A DNA stretch of 64,000 bases from assembly GCA_019614645.1 (NCBI GenBank), contig JABWDB010000008.1, positions 1,302,001-1,366,000 on the forward strand. Direction: 5' to 3'. The stretch comes from Stratiolaelaps scimitus. Lineage: Eukaryota; Arthropoda; Arachnida; Mesostigmata; Laelapidae. Position numbers and translations under genes: made by a program. This document shows, piece after piece, positions 15,201-26,859 of this stretch. Within the stretch, counting starts at the first letter, position 1; the number at the start of each line of letters is the position of its first letter. Below the pieces are notes generated by a model that made no database searches, had not been told where the DNA came from, and saw nothing but the letters and a program-made list of their open reading frames with translations.

Positions 15201-15863
15201 TCAGAGATAATAGTTATTAACGAATTCATTCGTTTATTATTCATTTGCCCGTACCGTGGTTTCCAACGGTGCTCTCCAAGGATGAGAGCAACATATATAT
15301 CAAACTGATAACTGTTGAAGCAATCATGTAATATATATATATATATATATACAACGGTCATGGTCACCCCGAGTGGCCGAGGCTGTAGCAAGCTATTATC
15401 AAGCTATCATTATGTAATTTTACTGAACATTACTAATTGGACCTTTATTTCCGGACAAGGTACCTCCCCCCTCCCATGAGAAATTTCTCTGTATTTATAC
15501 GTATCGTAATAATAATACATTCTCCGCGTACGCATATTTATCCGTGTCATGGCATTACTTCAAAAAGTGTTGGCAGGGAACAACTCCCGTAGGCCACGGC
15601 AGGACTTGAACCGCAACATATCTCACTAACGGTCTATTTCATTCAAGCTGTGTCTCTGTCTACTGCCACTGCCATCATCAAAGAAACTCTTACCTACATT
15701 ATCTGGTGTCACCACCACGGTACTTAAAGGCAAGGAAAAAATATCAACAAACTCTACAATGGCAAGGGATACTGACCTGTGGCGGCTCGTCATCGTCCAG
15801 ATTTGGTAGCTCCTGGTAGCTACCACCTTCCGAGAGTTGCTGATATGACATACTGCGGCTCAT
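8168..15863 (-). CDS. ATG9: Autophagy-related protein 9 (ATG9), complete, 11 coding exons
   Basis: Exons in transcript order: 15863-15777, 15148-14976, 14503-14345, 14194-14059, 13528-13185, 12702-12424, 12016-11866, 9942-9790, 9677-9516, 9229-8864, 8647-8168 (TAG stop). Together they give 2490 nt, 829 residues plus stop, with all phases consistent; human ATG9A is about 840. ATG9 is the multispanning scramblase of autophagy vesicles that supplies lipid with ATG2. Family landmarks seen: an N-terminal tyrosine motif pair (YQQL, YQEL) like the vertebrate AP-binding motif; DLDHFFRKIYAYHQRHGF; a first membrane segment ending FLFSCVDYPILF; VALVNKSVLPLRF; KREPGFLGARSW; LRHFNELEHELESRL; the hydrophobic pair around ALTIWDEDFLSVDH; HMVRCPEQL; HYMPDEWQ; RDEFGNLF; GVGDVCTFAQMNIEKHGNP; and KTELSLAHFHLTNPHWNP. 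The last 160 residues are low-complexity and poorly conserved, as usual. Start chosen at 15863; a second Met four codons on is equally possible. Confidence 0.96.
12256..12292. repeat. (TA)n microsatellite in an ATG9 intron
   Basis: Uninterrupted TA run of about 37 bases. Confidence 0.95.
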
Positions 15864-18678
15864 GACCGCTGTCGAGACATGAAACGAGTATAAAGAAAAC
15901 TCTGAACGTTGGTTACGATATGTTTAGGGCAGTAGTAATTGCTAAATCGATTAGTTACCTCTTGGACAACTTAGCTAGGATTTCTCTAGCTGATTTTCAT
16001 CTTACCATTCTACAACAGGCATCGATACAGCCATTGCGTTAGTTAGCTCCTATTACATCTAGACACAGCTAAGGCTTCGTGAACCAATGCGCTGCTCATT
16101 CGCAAGCCACGAGACGAAGCTCTAGCCTGAATATTACGCACGAGAAGACGAGCGATCGAGACGTATTTGACACTTTAGCGACACTCCCTTATCTGCACTC
16201 TTCACGCAGGACTCACACACTTCATTCAAGACTCCATACGAGTGCTGAGCGTGGATGTATTTCTGTACGTACACACTGTGTTATAAATGCACTGCACATA
16301 ACCAATAACTGCAGTTATACTCACACAGTTGGCCCTTAGCTTCATATTGGCATAAGCTCGACGCGCATATGTATACGTCTAAAGCACGCCAATGAAGAGG
16401 CGCTAAAAGTGAATGTTCTAGCTCGGAGGTCAGACGATCTCGTAACACCGGTGCAGACGGTAGAGTTCAGCCTGAGCTAGCCGAAATAACACGGCGATCT
16501 CTTCTACTCTCGTAGATTAGATGCCGCAGTCGTTCCGACAAAGCATTGTCAATACGGCAGGCCACGAAGCACATAGGCTTATTTCATCGTCCAGTATAAT
16601 CATAAGTACACCGGATAGAGACATCAATGAAGCAATATCGCAAAACAATGTTAGCTGACTACAAAGCAGGCTACAGAATAAACTACGATGGCAGGAACGC
16701 TAGGCATTGTCGGGATGCTGTTGGGATAATGTCATCTACGTTTCACAAGTCGAAAGATAACTGATTAAGTATATTAAATAACCCGCTACGCTATATTAAA
16801 TAACGGTATATGCAGGTTTGAATCATAGGGTCCACAATGGAAAGTCCCCGTCGCTATCACTTGCTTCACTCCGAAGAGGGCGGAAACTTCTCTAACAATC
16901 TTCCCTGGCCTTCCGACTTCTTCAGTGGTGTTGTTTTTCATACTAAGGATTCATGGAACAAGGTTTATGGTGAATTTTACCTCGTCATATGCTATGCGCC
17001 AAAGACTATGGGGAGCCCTCGTAAAACTTTTGGCATCTGACAAATTTATAACATAATACAACACAATACCTCCATTTCCGTCCGACGGCAGCGCTTTTCT
17101 GGTTCAATTGTAATTGTCCCGCGTTGTAAACGTAATTGTGCACCTTGCCCTGTCTATAGTGCATAGCATTCTGTATGTATTGCCGAACTCGATGAACTTT
17201 AAAGCGAGAGAGGCGAAATATCTGTAACGCTGCTATCTAAATGAATAGATTTCGGACAACTAACAGATACATTTACAGGTCGGCATCTTCAACAGCATTG
17301 ACACAAGCGGCTGTTATCGCTGTAGCGAACAAATCAAATAAATGAGCACCCCCTGACTAAAACAAGCATGAACCCGTTTTTGCCGCGTCACCACCGTGGA
17401 ACACATACAGACGCTAAGTGTCAATCTACTTTTGACTGAGATCAGTTGAAAGCAAACATTAGATTCGTGACAGTCCTCCTTCCGAGTTTGACAAATCGCT
17501 AAAAACATCGCCAATATGCGTACATCATTCGACATCATTGCTTAGGGACCTAATCAGAACTCGACAACTCAGAGAGTGGCCTATGTTCACTGCAAAGTTT
17601 ATCAACAAACGACGTCAATCAAATAGCCCATGCTTCGTTCAGCAACTGAATATGATACATCACGCAGAGCTGTTGGTGAAACCGAGATATGGTCAAGCCA
17701 GATCAGTTCTATGTATATCTTATCGGCAATGGTATACCTCTCTTTCGGCAACAAATACCTATTAGGCGACTTTAGTTTGTCTCGAATAATCATAATAACA
17801 TACACGTGAACTATATGTAAAGTATCACACGGAAGGCCCGCGTGACTCTGGCGCCATTCTATTCCGCTGCGCAGTGACAATTCGTGAACTCGGGTCGTGA
17901 AGTCCGCCCAGCGTAATCACATGTCAACACACGTCTTCAATCACGATCAGTGCACTCTGCCTCTCTCGTACACCTGTAGAAGAACAGCACGATATATGAT
18001 CGAATCCCTGGATATGATCCCGGCGAGACGCTCAACGACAGATGCAGACAATCAGCTAATTACCCTGGATGTTCTTCTCGATACTCGCACAGTAGAACCA
18101 CACCTCTAGCTCAACTAGCCGTAACATAGGCTGGCTGGCCAGCCAGCGAATATTATATCAGCGGACGGCGACTTCATACGGTGGCTGCTAGCCCGAGTTA
18201 CGACGATCACACCGAAGGTGTGTGTTTCTCCATAACAACGCAGGGGGGTCGGTAGGCGGGCAAACCGTGTATCGACCACCCGTAGGCGCCTCCCTACAGC
18301 TATACGTAGAGTTACGACGTCGATACACGCACTGCGACGCTTACTGCGTTCGGACAACACCCCGACAAAACCCCTATCCCCTGCTAACACATTGGGATAG
18401 CCTTGGCGTTTGTGGCCAGTCGCCGTCGGTAAGAACTCCTCACTCACTGCTGCTCATTTTTGCTCGATTACATCTGGACGCATCGCTGTCGAAAGGTGAA
18501 GTGGTCGACGGACGCGGCGGTGGTGGCGGCACAACGCGAGTCACCTGCTGAGAACCTAACAACTAAATATGCCACTCGTGTCTCCGAATGAAATACTCCC
18601 TAAGTCCTATCGAAGTGCCATCGCCCAGAGGCAATACACGAAACAATCACTGTATATCTTGCACTGTCTACTCACGCA

Positions 18679-18939
18679 TCAGCTATTGATCTCAAACGGA
18701 TCCATAAAGTGGGCAGATGAATGATGCTGTTGCACGATGGGGGTCACGGACTCCGCACTCTGACGACAACCCGGTCCAGCACAGCGGTCAACGGCGCAGC
18801 AGAAATTTTGCGTTCTAATCACTCTTGTATTCCGCTCGATCATAGAGGAGGGGATCTTCGACTGTTTGAAGCTCTCAGCTGTTTGATCACAGATCGGAAC
18901 ACAACGTGATCGCGGATCGCCATAGAAGCTTGGCTGAAA
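18679..18939 (-). CDS. Possible terminal coding exon, unknown protein
   Basis: On the minus strand an open stretch starts just after a good acceptor (pyrimidine-rich tract ending TTTCAG) near 18939 and runs 86 codons to TGA at 18679. It is cysteine-rich in a spaced pattern (RSRCVPICDQ, NFCCAVDRCAGPGCRQ), which is unusual for chance reading frames. I recognise no family and found no convincing upstream exon. A chance ORF is the main alternative. Confidence 0.25.
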   Translation of the reverse strand, partial: FQPSFYGDPRSRCVPICDQTAESFKQSKIPSSMIERNTRVIRTQNFCCAVDRCAGPGCRQSAESVTPIVQQHHSSAHFMDPFEINS

Positions 18940-19804
18940 TTTGGGGAGAGGACAATTTGAGAAGAAATTCAACACAACGGCAGTGGCTTCGCGGCAGACA
19001 TTTCAGCCGCAAGCTGAATGTCGAGTATAGACGAGACGGCGTCATGTCGAAATACGGCTTGGTTTCGCAATTCTGATGCGGGTGAGTGCACGGAGCGTGT
19101 CCGTCAAGGAGATGACTCCGAGTCGTTGCAACAACATAGTCTCTATGCATGGCGAAGGTCGAGCCTATCTTTCACGATATTCGACAGGAATCGTTGCGGA
19201 GGGACGCTTGCACTGAACGTCCCAGGGAACAATACCTGTGTGAGAGATTATCACCTACGCGTCTTGATAAAACAGAGCTTGCCCATAGACCTGGCAGATA
19301 AATCCTACTGTGGAATACTGAAGAGGTCAAAGTGTGGAGGCCACAGGATTTACGAAGCATTATACGAGTGACGAAATAAACGACTAAAGATTGACATCGT
19401 AGGCAATCGTGAGTTCTCTTTAAATGTAGCAACTTTGTCATTCAGGTCTTGAATGGAGACGTAGTATTCTCGCGATGAACTTTTTTCAAAACTGAACGCA
19501 GGCTGATAACAGACCTTCCTTGGAAAGCGTACAACGTTTAAACATTAGAACAGCATATACTTGTTAGTAAGCTCTTTATTGTTTAATATCAGTTATCAGG
19601 ATTTTATCATAATTAGAACAATACTTTAAATTAAGTTTGTATTTTGAACAAGGGTAACGATACAGTTATTTCTGAAGTTGCCATGGGACGGCGCGTGTGT
19701 GGTTCGATATATTGATGCAATTGTTGTGTAATCTAATAAAGCTATTATTATATTAGTAGTAATAGAATGCAGGTGTCCATATACCCTGTGCGATATTGTG
19801 GACA

Positions 19805-19853
19805 CTGTAAAGGTAAAGGTAAAGGTTTAATGGTTTATTGAAGGAGCTGTAAA
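19805..19853 (-). mobile_element. SINE-like element, family 2, 3' end only
   Basis: Reverse complement reads CTCCTTCAATAAACCATTAA then (CCTTTA) repeats. This matches the family 3' end with its (CTTTAC)n tail. Confidence 0.45.
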
Positions 19854-19894
19854 AGAAGACTATTACTATGACCCCCATTCGTATGCATCTTCCA

Positions 19895-19929
<35 letters not shown>

Positions 19930-20014
19930 GATGATATTTTGGCCACTATCAGCAGTGCGCGTTGTCCTTTTACCGTTACAGTCAATTCCATAAGGTCATC
20001 CCTCTTCAGAAGCT

Positions 20015-21189
20015 ATGGCGCCCACACTTCCGCTGGATTTAGACTGGGTGAACTCGTCACAGGTGAATCTCTATTCCGTAAAGGAGACATGCACAAATAT
20101 GATGCGTCGCCGCTGTGTGAAAGGAGCAAATCAAGCCGCCTGGCAGCTGCGCGCCATCACCTGCATCGACCTCACGACGCTCTCAGGCGATGACACCGCA
20201 TCGAATGTGTTCAGGTGAGTTCCGCTTCCTTCGATAGGGTTTGTCTTTTCACAACGATCAGCGATCGTTGTATTTTCAGTGATTTCCACTCGATCTGAGT
20301 TGAACGAACGGACCGTGTAGTCGAGTATCTCGAATAATACGAGCGTTGAACGCGTAAACAAAATTGTCCGCTGCAATCGACTACTGTGGAAGTCTACGCA
20401 ACGAGGCATATTTGCATAGAGTATATCTTGTAAGCCACACTGAACATAGAGATGTCTTGAATCCATATGTAACACTAGCCAAAGTCGGTAATATGTATAT
20501 CCTTATTAAGATTAGGCAAACAGGAATTATCGTCCTCTAGCATACTCTCGCGTCCATGTTATAATATGAAAAGCACTGCGAATTATTATTTTCGCAGTTT
20601 CTTTCAGCTAAACATTCAATTGTAATTAATCGTCCATTCCTGTGCATAGATTGTGTTCTAAGGCGGTGAATCCCTTATGTAAGGAGATCACGAGCGCCCT
20701 CGGAATGTCGGTAACCACCGGAGCGGTCTGTGTTTATCCAGCCAGAGTGGCTGATTGCGTCAAGTCATTCAAGCATCTCGGTGTTGCGTTACCTATCGCA
20801 GCCGTCGCCACAGGGTTTCCGACCGGTACGGCTATGATAAGCTTGCTTATATGTATCCCAGTTGCGTATATGACATATACATCCGGTAAATTTTGTTTTC
20901 GACTAAACTGTTCCTGTCTAGGACTGCGCTTATTCTTGAACATTCTGTCGTGTTGTCCGATACTGGTCATAATTGCATCTGCATTCGTGTATATCGATTC
21001 TGTTCATGTTTTTGTTCAATGGCAACACTCTGAATTAACGTGACTTTTCATTCATTGTAGTGGACAGGGAGGGTCGGATCTAGGTGGTATTAACCTTGTT
21101 GCATTCAGTATGGAAGACTAGATTTGTACTCCTTACGAAGATACTTCGCTTTCGAATTGTTTAGAAGTCTGCCACAAGCAAAGCAATAA

Positions 21190-21235
<46 letters not shown>

Positions 21236-22434
21236 AGATTTTTTGCCAAAACTGACTCACCTCTAAAATATTTCGAATATAATTTTTCAAAGGTTCCTTT
21301 TTTACGTTATACTTATGCTTGTTTTATCTGCAGGGCAATACAGTATATCAAGTCGCTTGGATGAGATTACGTACGCGGTGGAAGAGGGAGCCTCTGAAAT
21401 TGACATTGTCATCAATAGAACAGCAGCATTGCAGCACGACTGGGAGCGAGTTTATGAGGAAATTGTCGACATGAAGCGTGCCTGCAAGGGGGCTCATCTT
21501 AAAGCCATCCTCGCCACTGGTAAGTTCTATGCGTATCCTTTGAGAGATTACGAAATCGAGAAACGTTTAAAAATTTGAATGGAACAACTCAACCTGTGGA
21601 CTCGGTTGGACAGTCTGACTCCGCCACAGACTTCGTATACGGCTGCTGTGAGGGCGGTCATAGTTGACACCCCAGCTGGTCAGGACGGCGGAGTGAATCT
21701 CTCTCCGACTCATCTTTGATTCCATAAAAGCCCGATGCAGTACAGAAATCGAAATAGAAATTTGCGGGGCGTCTGAGGAAGAAGCCTTAGGAACAATTAT
21801 GTGCTGATGTCCTAAACATTTGTGACACTCTTTTATTCATTATTCTATTACGACAACCTAAGCATTGCTATCATCGCAGTTCCGTCAATAAGCCGCCATC
21901 TGTATTGTATTGCATTGAAGCAAATGGAAAGAATGCAGACACTTTCAATGTGGCTATTTACTGAGTCGTACGTGGCGCGCCGTTGCCGTGAAAGTTAAAG
22001 TGCCTTGCCACAGCAGGCCGCTCGGACTCACAGAACTTAGCACGTAACCTAGGACTCTGGTAAATGAAGTTAGCACTCGGAGGAGTCCCGCCACACGCGC
22101 GCGTTCCAGATTCAACAGGTGGCAGCACCTAAACATGACAGTTGTACGAAATCAAAAAAAAAGTGTAATTCATTATCGTAAGAATAAATTTACGACTTGA
22201 AATCTAGGTGAACTCGGCTCACTGCAGAACGTGTACAAGGCATCCCTTGTATCAATGATGGCTGGGGCGGACTTCATTAAAACGTCAACTGGAAAGGAAG
22301 GCGTCAATGCTATTTTGCCAGTGGGGCTGACGATGCTCAGAGCCATCGAAGAATTTTATGAAGAAACTCATAATAAGGTAGGATAACGATGTATGAGTGT
22401 TGAACCTGCCGGTCCACAGGGACGCCCGGTTTAT

Positions 22435-22472
<38 letters not shown>

Positions 22473-23128
22473 CCTTAAACCGTAAATGTTCCTAAAAAGT
22501 AAATTAACTCGGGTTAAGTATTACAGAGTTTGTCTCGTTTGGGCGGCTGCGTGTATACAGATGTGTAAAAAAAGGCAAATTTGTGACAAATCACAAATTT
22601 TGTTTTGATTACTTACTGTGTCTGAAGGGAGAATGCCTGACTCTGTAACTGTTACAGTTGTGAATGCGGAACGATAGTCCTCCGTTGATCTCCATGTGGA
22701 TGCTCTTTATTTAAAACAAGGCGTGTCTGTACAGGTCAAATCGTTCGGCTTTAACCATCGATCCCTGGCTAGCCCAGCCGTTGAACATGACCGTTCGAAG
22801 TCCGCGCCCCAATGATAAGGAAGCCAATTATGCTCTCGTTAATTACAATTCGCATGTTTAGGAAAGGCGAGCGTTTCAACCGGTTGGCTAAAATCATAAA
22901 TTATATTTGCCTGTTTCATAGGTGGGCTTTAAGCCAGCCGGCGGAATCCGCACAGCGAAGGATGCACTCAATTGGCAGATTCTGATCAACGAGATCCTCG
23001 GCGACAAATGGCTCAAAAACGACCTATTTCGCATCGGCGCTAGTGGCCTCCTTGGAGACCTTGAGAGGCAACTGTTTTTCTACACAACCGGCCGTTACGC
23101 GAGTCTTGCAAATATGCCACCATGTTAA
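20015..23128 (+). CDS. DERA: Deoxyribose-phosphate aldolase (DERA), complete, 5 exons
   Basis: Exons 20015-20214, 20650-20825, 21334-21519, 22208-22377 and 22922-23128 (TAA). The lengths 200+176+186+170+207 give 939 nt, 312 residues plus stop, with phases 2, 1, 1, 0 all matching; the human enzyme is 318. It cleaves 2-deoxyribose-5-phosphate to acetaldehyde and glyceraldehyde-3-phosphate, feeding deoxynucleoside carbon into glycolysis in the cytosol. Family motifs: ITCIDLTTLSGDDT, AVCVYPARV, the EIDIVINR strand with the catalytic aspartate, HLKAILATGELG, the Schiff-base lysine in ADFIKTSTGKEG (Lys about 212), and the second active-site lysine in GFKPAGGIRTAKD (Lys about 248). The end, LFRIGASGLL and ERQLFFYTTGRYA, matches the family. 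All catalytic residues are present. Start at 20015 gives MAPTLPLDLDWVNSSQVN, aligning with the short N-terminus of animal DERA. Converges on the sorting nexin gene downstream. Confidence 0.96.
21193..21232. repeat. (TA)n microsatellite in a DERA intron
   Basis: Uninterrupted TA run of about 40 bases, 100 bp before exon 3. Confidence 0.95.
22438..22468. repeat. (TA)n microsatellite in the last DERA intron
   Basis: TA run of about 30 bases, 60 bp after exon 4. Confidence 0.95.
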
Positions 23129-23524
23129 TTATGGGTAGCGGGTACGTGAAGGCCAATGTCAGAGCCAATGACATTGCATCGTTGCGATGAAGCACGTCTC
23201 GAGAGAAAGCTCCTTCCCAACAATTTAAGATAGCTCTGATTCATGGCAGTATTAGCTTCCTTATGCTCGTAAGCAGACAGTCTCCGCAAGCCATGGAACG
23301 GAAGACAGCCAGGGCAGTTCGAGTTGTTGCCGTCAACGCATAAAACGATGACATGAAGGTGAGATAGATTTAACACAGTACTTTATACACGTTGAAACCC
23401 TGGACAGTATGGAAGTATTCTTATACCTGATTATTACTAATTCGATGGCCGCCTCATCATTCAACAATTCTCGTAGACATTACGTGATCTTTCGGAATTC
23501 AACATGGGCACACATGGGAGTATA

Positions 23525-23530
23525 AATAAA
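23525..23530 (+). promoter_or_regulatory. Candidate poly(A) signal, DERA
   Basis: First AATAAA I see after the DERA stop codon, about 400 bp downstream. Confidence 0.35.
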
Positions 23531-24192
23531 CAAGTAAATGCAGATACAGTATTTTTTGACACGAACAAGTCTTATTATTTAGGTAGAGATATGGCTGTAG
23601 ATAGGATAACGAAGTGAAGGTTCTCATTTAACTTTTTCGAACGTAAGTCTATAACGAAACTTATTTTCAGGTTATTGTTTTTCATTAAATTTGTAAATAT
23701 TATGCATGTGAACTAAATGTGTCCTTTTGACAAGTTATACGAAGTGGTTGTTGTTGTCGTTGTTGTTGTTTGTTCAATACAAAGACGGGACTAGGTCATT
23801 AAATGAACTCTTCACGACTGCTCTTGGATAACGATTCGTGGGTTAAACCTGTTAACCTCTGATATCTATCTTTACATCCGTTCTCTCGGCAAAACTCTCC
23901 ACCCACATCCTCCGCAGATCTATCTAGATACTAATACCAACAACAATTCACTTAAGAACCGCTGGTAGAACGACCTACGAATATGCTCATCAAGATGATG
24001 TGTTCCCTAAGGTGTGTCACAATATTTTCGTGATTCCCTACTGAAGCCGTCCACAGATAAGAATGGATGCTGCTTTCAGTGTGGATCAATGCTATTGTAC
24101 TAATTGCTTGTACTGATTAGCGCTTAGATCGATCGAAAGCAAAGAGTGAAGACGCCGCAGATAAGTATATCACAAATATATTTTAATAAAAT

Positions 24193-24198
24193 TTTATT
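24193..24198 (-). promoter_or_regulatory. Candidate poly(A) signal, sorting nexin
   Basis: AATAAA on the minus strand about 660 bp past the nexin stop; it lies in an AT-rich stretch, so chance is possible. Confidence 0.3.
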
Positions 24199-24430
24199 TA
24201 TGGTAAACACTGACGCGTGCTCTCTTCTGCTGCCACCGAATTCGTTATTGTCCTAGTCAAATTATATGATACTAATATTAATAATATGTAAACGCTTCGT
24301 CGCTTGTCCCAGTGGAACGGATGACTACTTTTTATAGAGAGATAATGTATCTACCACTCGTTACCCATTGTTTAAGTCCTAGTTCACACAATCATCTTCC
24401 TGACGCCACTCACTCAGTCATACACACCCA

Positions 24431-24439
<9 letters not shown>

Positions 24440-24475
<36 letters not shown>
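24440..24475. repeat. (TA)n microsatellite
   Basis: TA run preceded by a CA-rich stretch, in the DERA/nexin convergent interval; another TA run follows at 24650-24682. Confidence 0.95.
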
Positions 24476-24482
<7 letters not shown>

Positions 24483-24650
24483 GACAAGCACCAAACTACC
24501 CACCCATAAACTCATTCATTCCTCAAATACAAATCATATACAAATCTTCGGTTACTGTCACTCTGCTTCGTCTGCAACTATACGACACATATTGCCACAT
24601 ACGGCATCGTCGTATTTACTACGAACACGCATTAGCGATTATTCGATATG

Positions 24651-24682
<32 letters not shown>

Positions 24683-24861
24683 ATGACTGGCCCCCCACTG
24701 ATAATTCTCTTGGCTGTTCCTTCAACCGACTATCAACCGTCTTCAAGATTTACTTTTTTTTATATCGGTTGCACTACGTCGTTTTCGTGGGACACTCTGA
24801 GTAGCCGAGTAGGTACACACGCCTGCTGCCTCGGATCGTGTCGGTTCCCTCCTTCAATTTG

Positions 24862-26859
24862 TCAACCAACGACGTCGTGCGCGATGACGTCGGCAGCGAC
24901 GACGTCCGCCACCTCAGCTACGCCATCCAGATCACTGCCGACTACAACCTGAATACAGCTCTCGCAGTTAGCGTCATCGTCAGTCAGAAGCACCTCGCTG
25001 CAAATTGCTGGCTGAGCCTTGAGGCTCAGGTCGTTGAAGGCGTTGTTGTTTTCGGAGTCCTCACTATCGTTCGTCTCTCGAGACTCGTCCTTAGACTGGT
25101 CAAGTGTATGTCGCTCATCGATGTCCTCTTGGCCCTGTTGGATGTTGCTGTCCTGCTGAGATCTCTCTGTCAGGATACCGATTGCAGGGCTGGAGCTTCT
25201 GCCACTGTGGCTCGGCTGTTGCTGGTCGTCCTGGGGCGTCTCGGTATTGGCGGCTGGATGGCTGTCCTTGTGAATCGCCTCACATTGCCGAAGCAGCGAC
25301 TGCTGGTTCTCCTTCTCGATATAGAACGAGACGCGTTTCTTGCTTCCGGCAAAGGAACTTGGTCCTGTGGCAGCTCCATCGAGGCACGTATCACTAGCAC
25401 AGCTACGCAAGCCGCCCACCGAGGAAGGTTTGGGCGATCCCGCCGGTATATTAAAGGGAGCACTGCCGGCCACAGCTCGGACGCCTGAAGGACTGCCCCG
25501 AGAGAGGACCACAGAGTACGGGCAGACCACAATGCCTGAACCGACTCGCATGTGCTGATGTTTACCCCGAACCTGGCATTCATGCTCGGGACAGGATGCT
25601 AGCGAAGCGCAGGTCTCCCGTTTGAGGATGCCGACACGACCTCCCTGATTCGGCGTCTTACTGTCGACGGGATAGAGCACGAATGGTAACGAGTTGTTAT
25701 GAGGAAGCTCAAACGATTCACAGCCATTTACCACGTTCTGCACCTGCTCCATCGTTAGCGACGTCTGCAAGAACAGATGGAGACTCTTGTTTGATAGATA
25801 CACGGGCTGTTCGACAATCGCCTTCAAGAACGACTGTAAGCCGCTGCACCTGCAAAGTAACACGACCAATAGAAGACCGAAACAGGCTGCTGTTAAAAAC
25901 GTGCAGGTATGATAGTTCTGTTCGCTTGTTGGTTTATTTGTTTTTACAGCTACTTCCTGATTTACGGTGGTTCATCTGAAACTAGCCGATTTCGTCGGTA
26001 GAACTGTCGAGAGAGGTAGAAGAAGTTCACTGATGAACAAACCTGTCCTGGATGAAGCGCTGATCAAACCGCTTGCCCAGGAGCGTTCTCCCCGGTAGAC
26101 GGGGAACAGCAAGTGAGGGATGCTGCTCCTGAAGGATCGTCCTGAGGACCACGAACTCGGAGTAGCGACGACGGACCATCGACCTCGACATTGTGAATGC
26201 CGAGTCGTTCGTCTGGAAGCGAACCGAGATCAATAGAGACAATGTTAAACCCATTCCAATGATGAGCCTAACATCTACACTGATGCTACTTTGTTAACTT
26301 CACAAAACTTAGCTCAGTTGTTGTCGATTCTTATGAACAAAGAAATGCATGCCTTTCCAATGAAAACCAATGGTAAACATCACCCATTGTAAAATACAGT
26401 AATATGACGTTGTCAGCATGATATATCTAAGACCCTAAAGTCCACGGGTGACGTGATGTTGATCGTAACGTCCTCCATTATGGTCGCTTCTCGTTGGTAA
26501 CTCACCTCAATATAGATTGCGTACGTCGTAACCAGCTCGCCATGGCTCTCCTTTCGCGTGATTGGATTTATCACAGATACCTCCAAATATATCTGAAATA
26601 GGTGAATTAAACAAACAAAAATGCAAAAATCTCTCTAGCAATCTCAAATGCAGATTAAATCCAGTAGAATCGCCTATCCTAATAAAAATGCACACAAACA
26701 CACATAGAACGTCATTGAAAATGCGTCCAATGGATAGGATCCTGTAATCGAGCCAATTTTCGATCGGACGCACATGTACGTATAGGCTTCCGGAAAATCA
26801 CAATCCACAGAACAGAGACAGAGCGTACATACATTTGTCATGTCTGACATTGATTTCAT
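24862..26859 (-). CDS. Sorting nexin of the SNX10/SNX11 type (PX domain), complete, 4 exons
   Basis: Exons in transcript order: 26859-26833, 26592-26506, 26212-26043, 25849-24862 (TGA). They total 1272 nt, 423 residues, with consistent phases. The product is an endosomal PX-domain protein that should bind phosphatidylinositol 3-phosphate. Domains: a nine-residue first exon (MKSMSDMTN); a PX domain at about 10-140 with EVSVINPITRKESHGELVTT, then VRRRYSEFVVLR carrying the phosphoinositide-binding RRY signature (Arg 53/54, Tyr 55), the proline turn VPRLPGRTLLGKRF, and RCSGLQSFLKAIV followed by SNKSLHLFLQTSL. This last helix is what points to SNX10/11 rather than other nexins. The remaining 250 or more residues are disordered, rich in Ser, Gln, Asp and Glu, and far longer than the roughly 200-270-residue vertebrate proteins. 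The tiny first exon is supported by phase, a GTATGT donor and a match in length, but is the least certain part. Confidence 0.88.

Larger units (their letters stand above)
15864..20014. other. Interval between divergent ATG9 and DERA
   Basis: ATG9 and DERA are transcribed away from each other here. Contains a CpG-rich stretch at about 18120-18550, the possible exon at 18679-18939, a SINE 3' end at 19805 and a TA run at 19899-19926. No confident gene. Confidence 0.5.

Noticed and set aside
15694..15722. 29-bp micro-exon in ATG9 between exons 1 and 2
   Set aside because: Splice signals are attractive, but its phase does not fit exon 1; direct joining of 15777 to 15148 keeps the frame.
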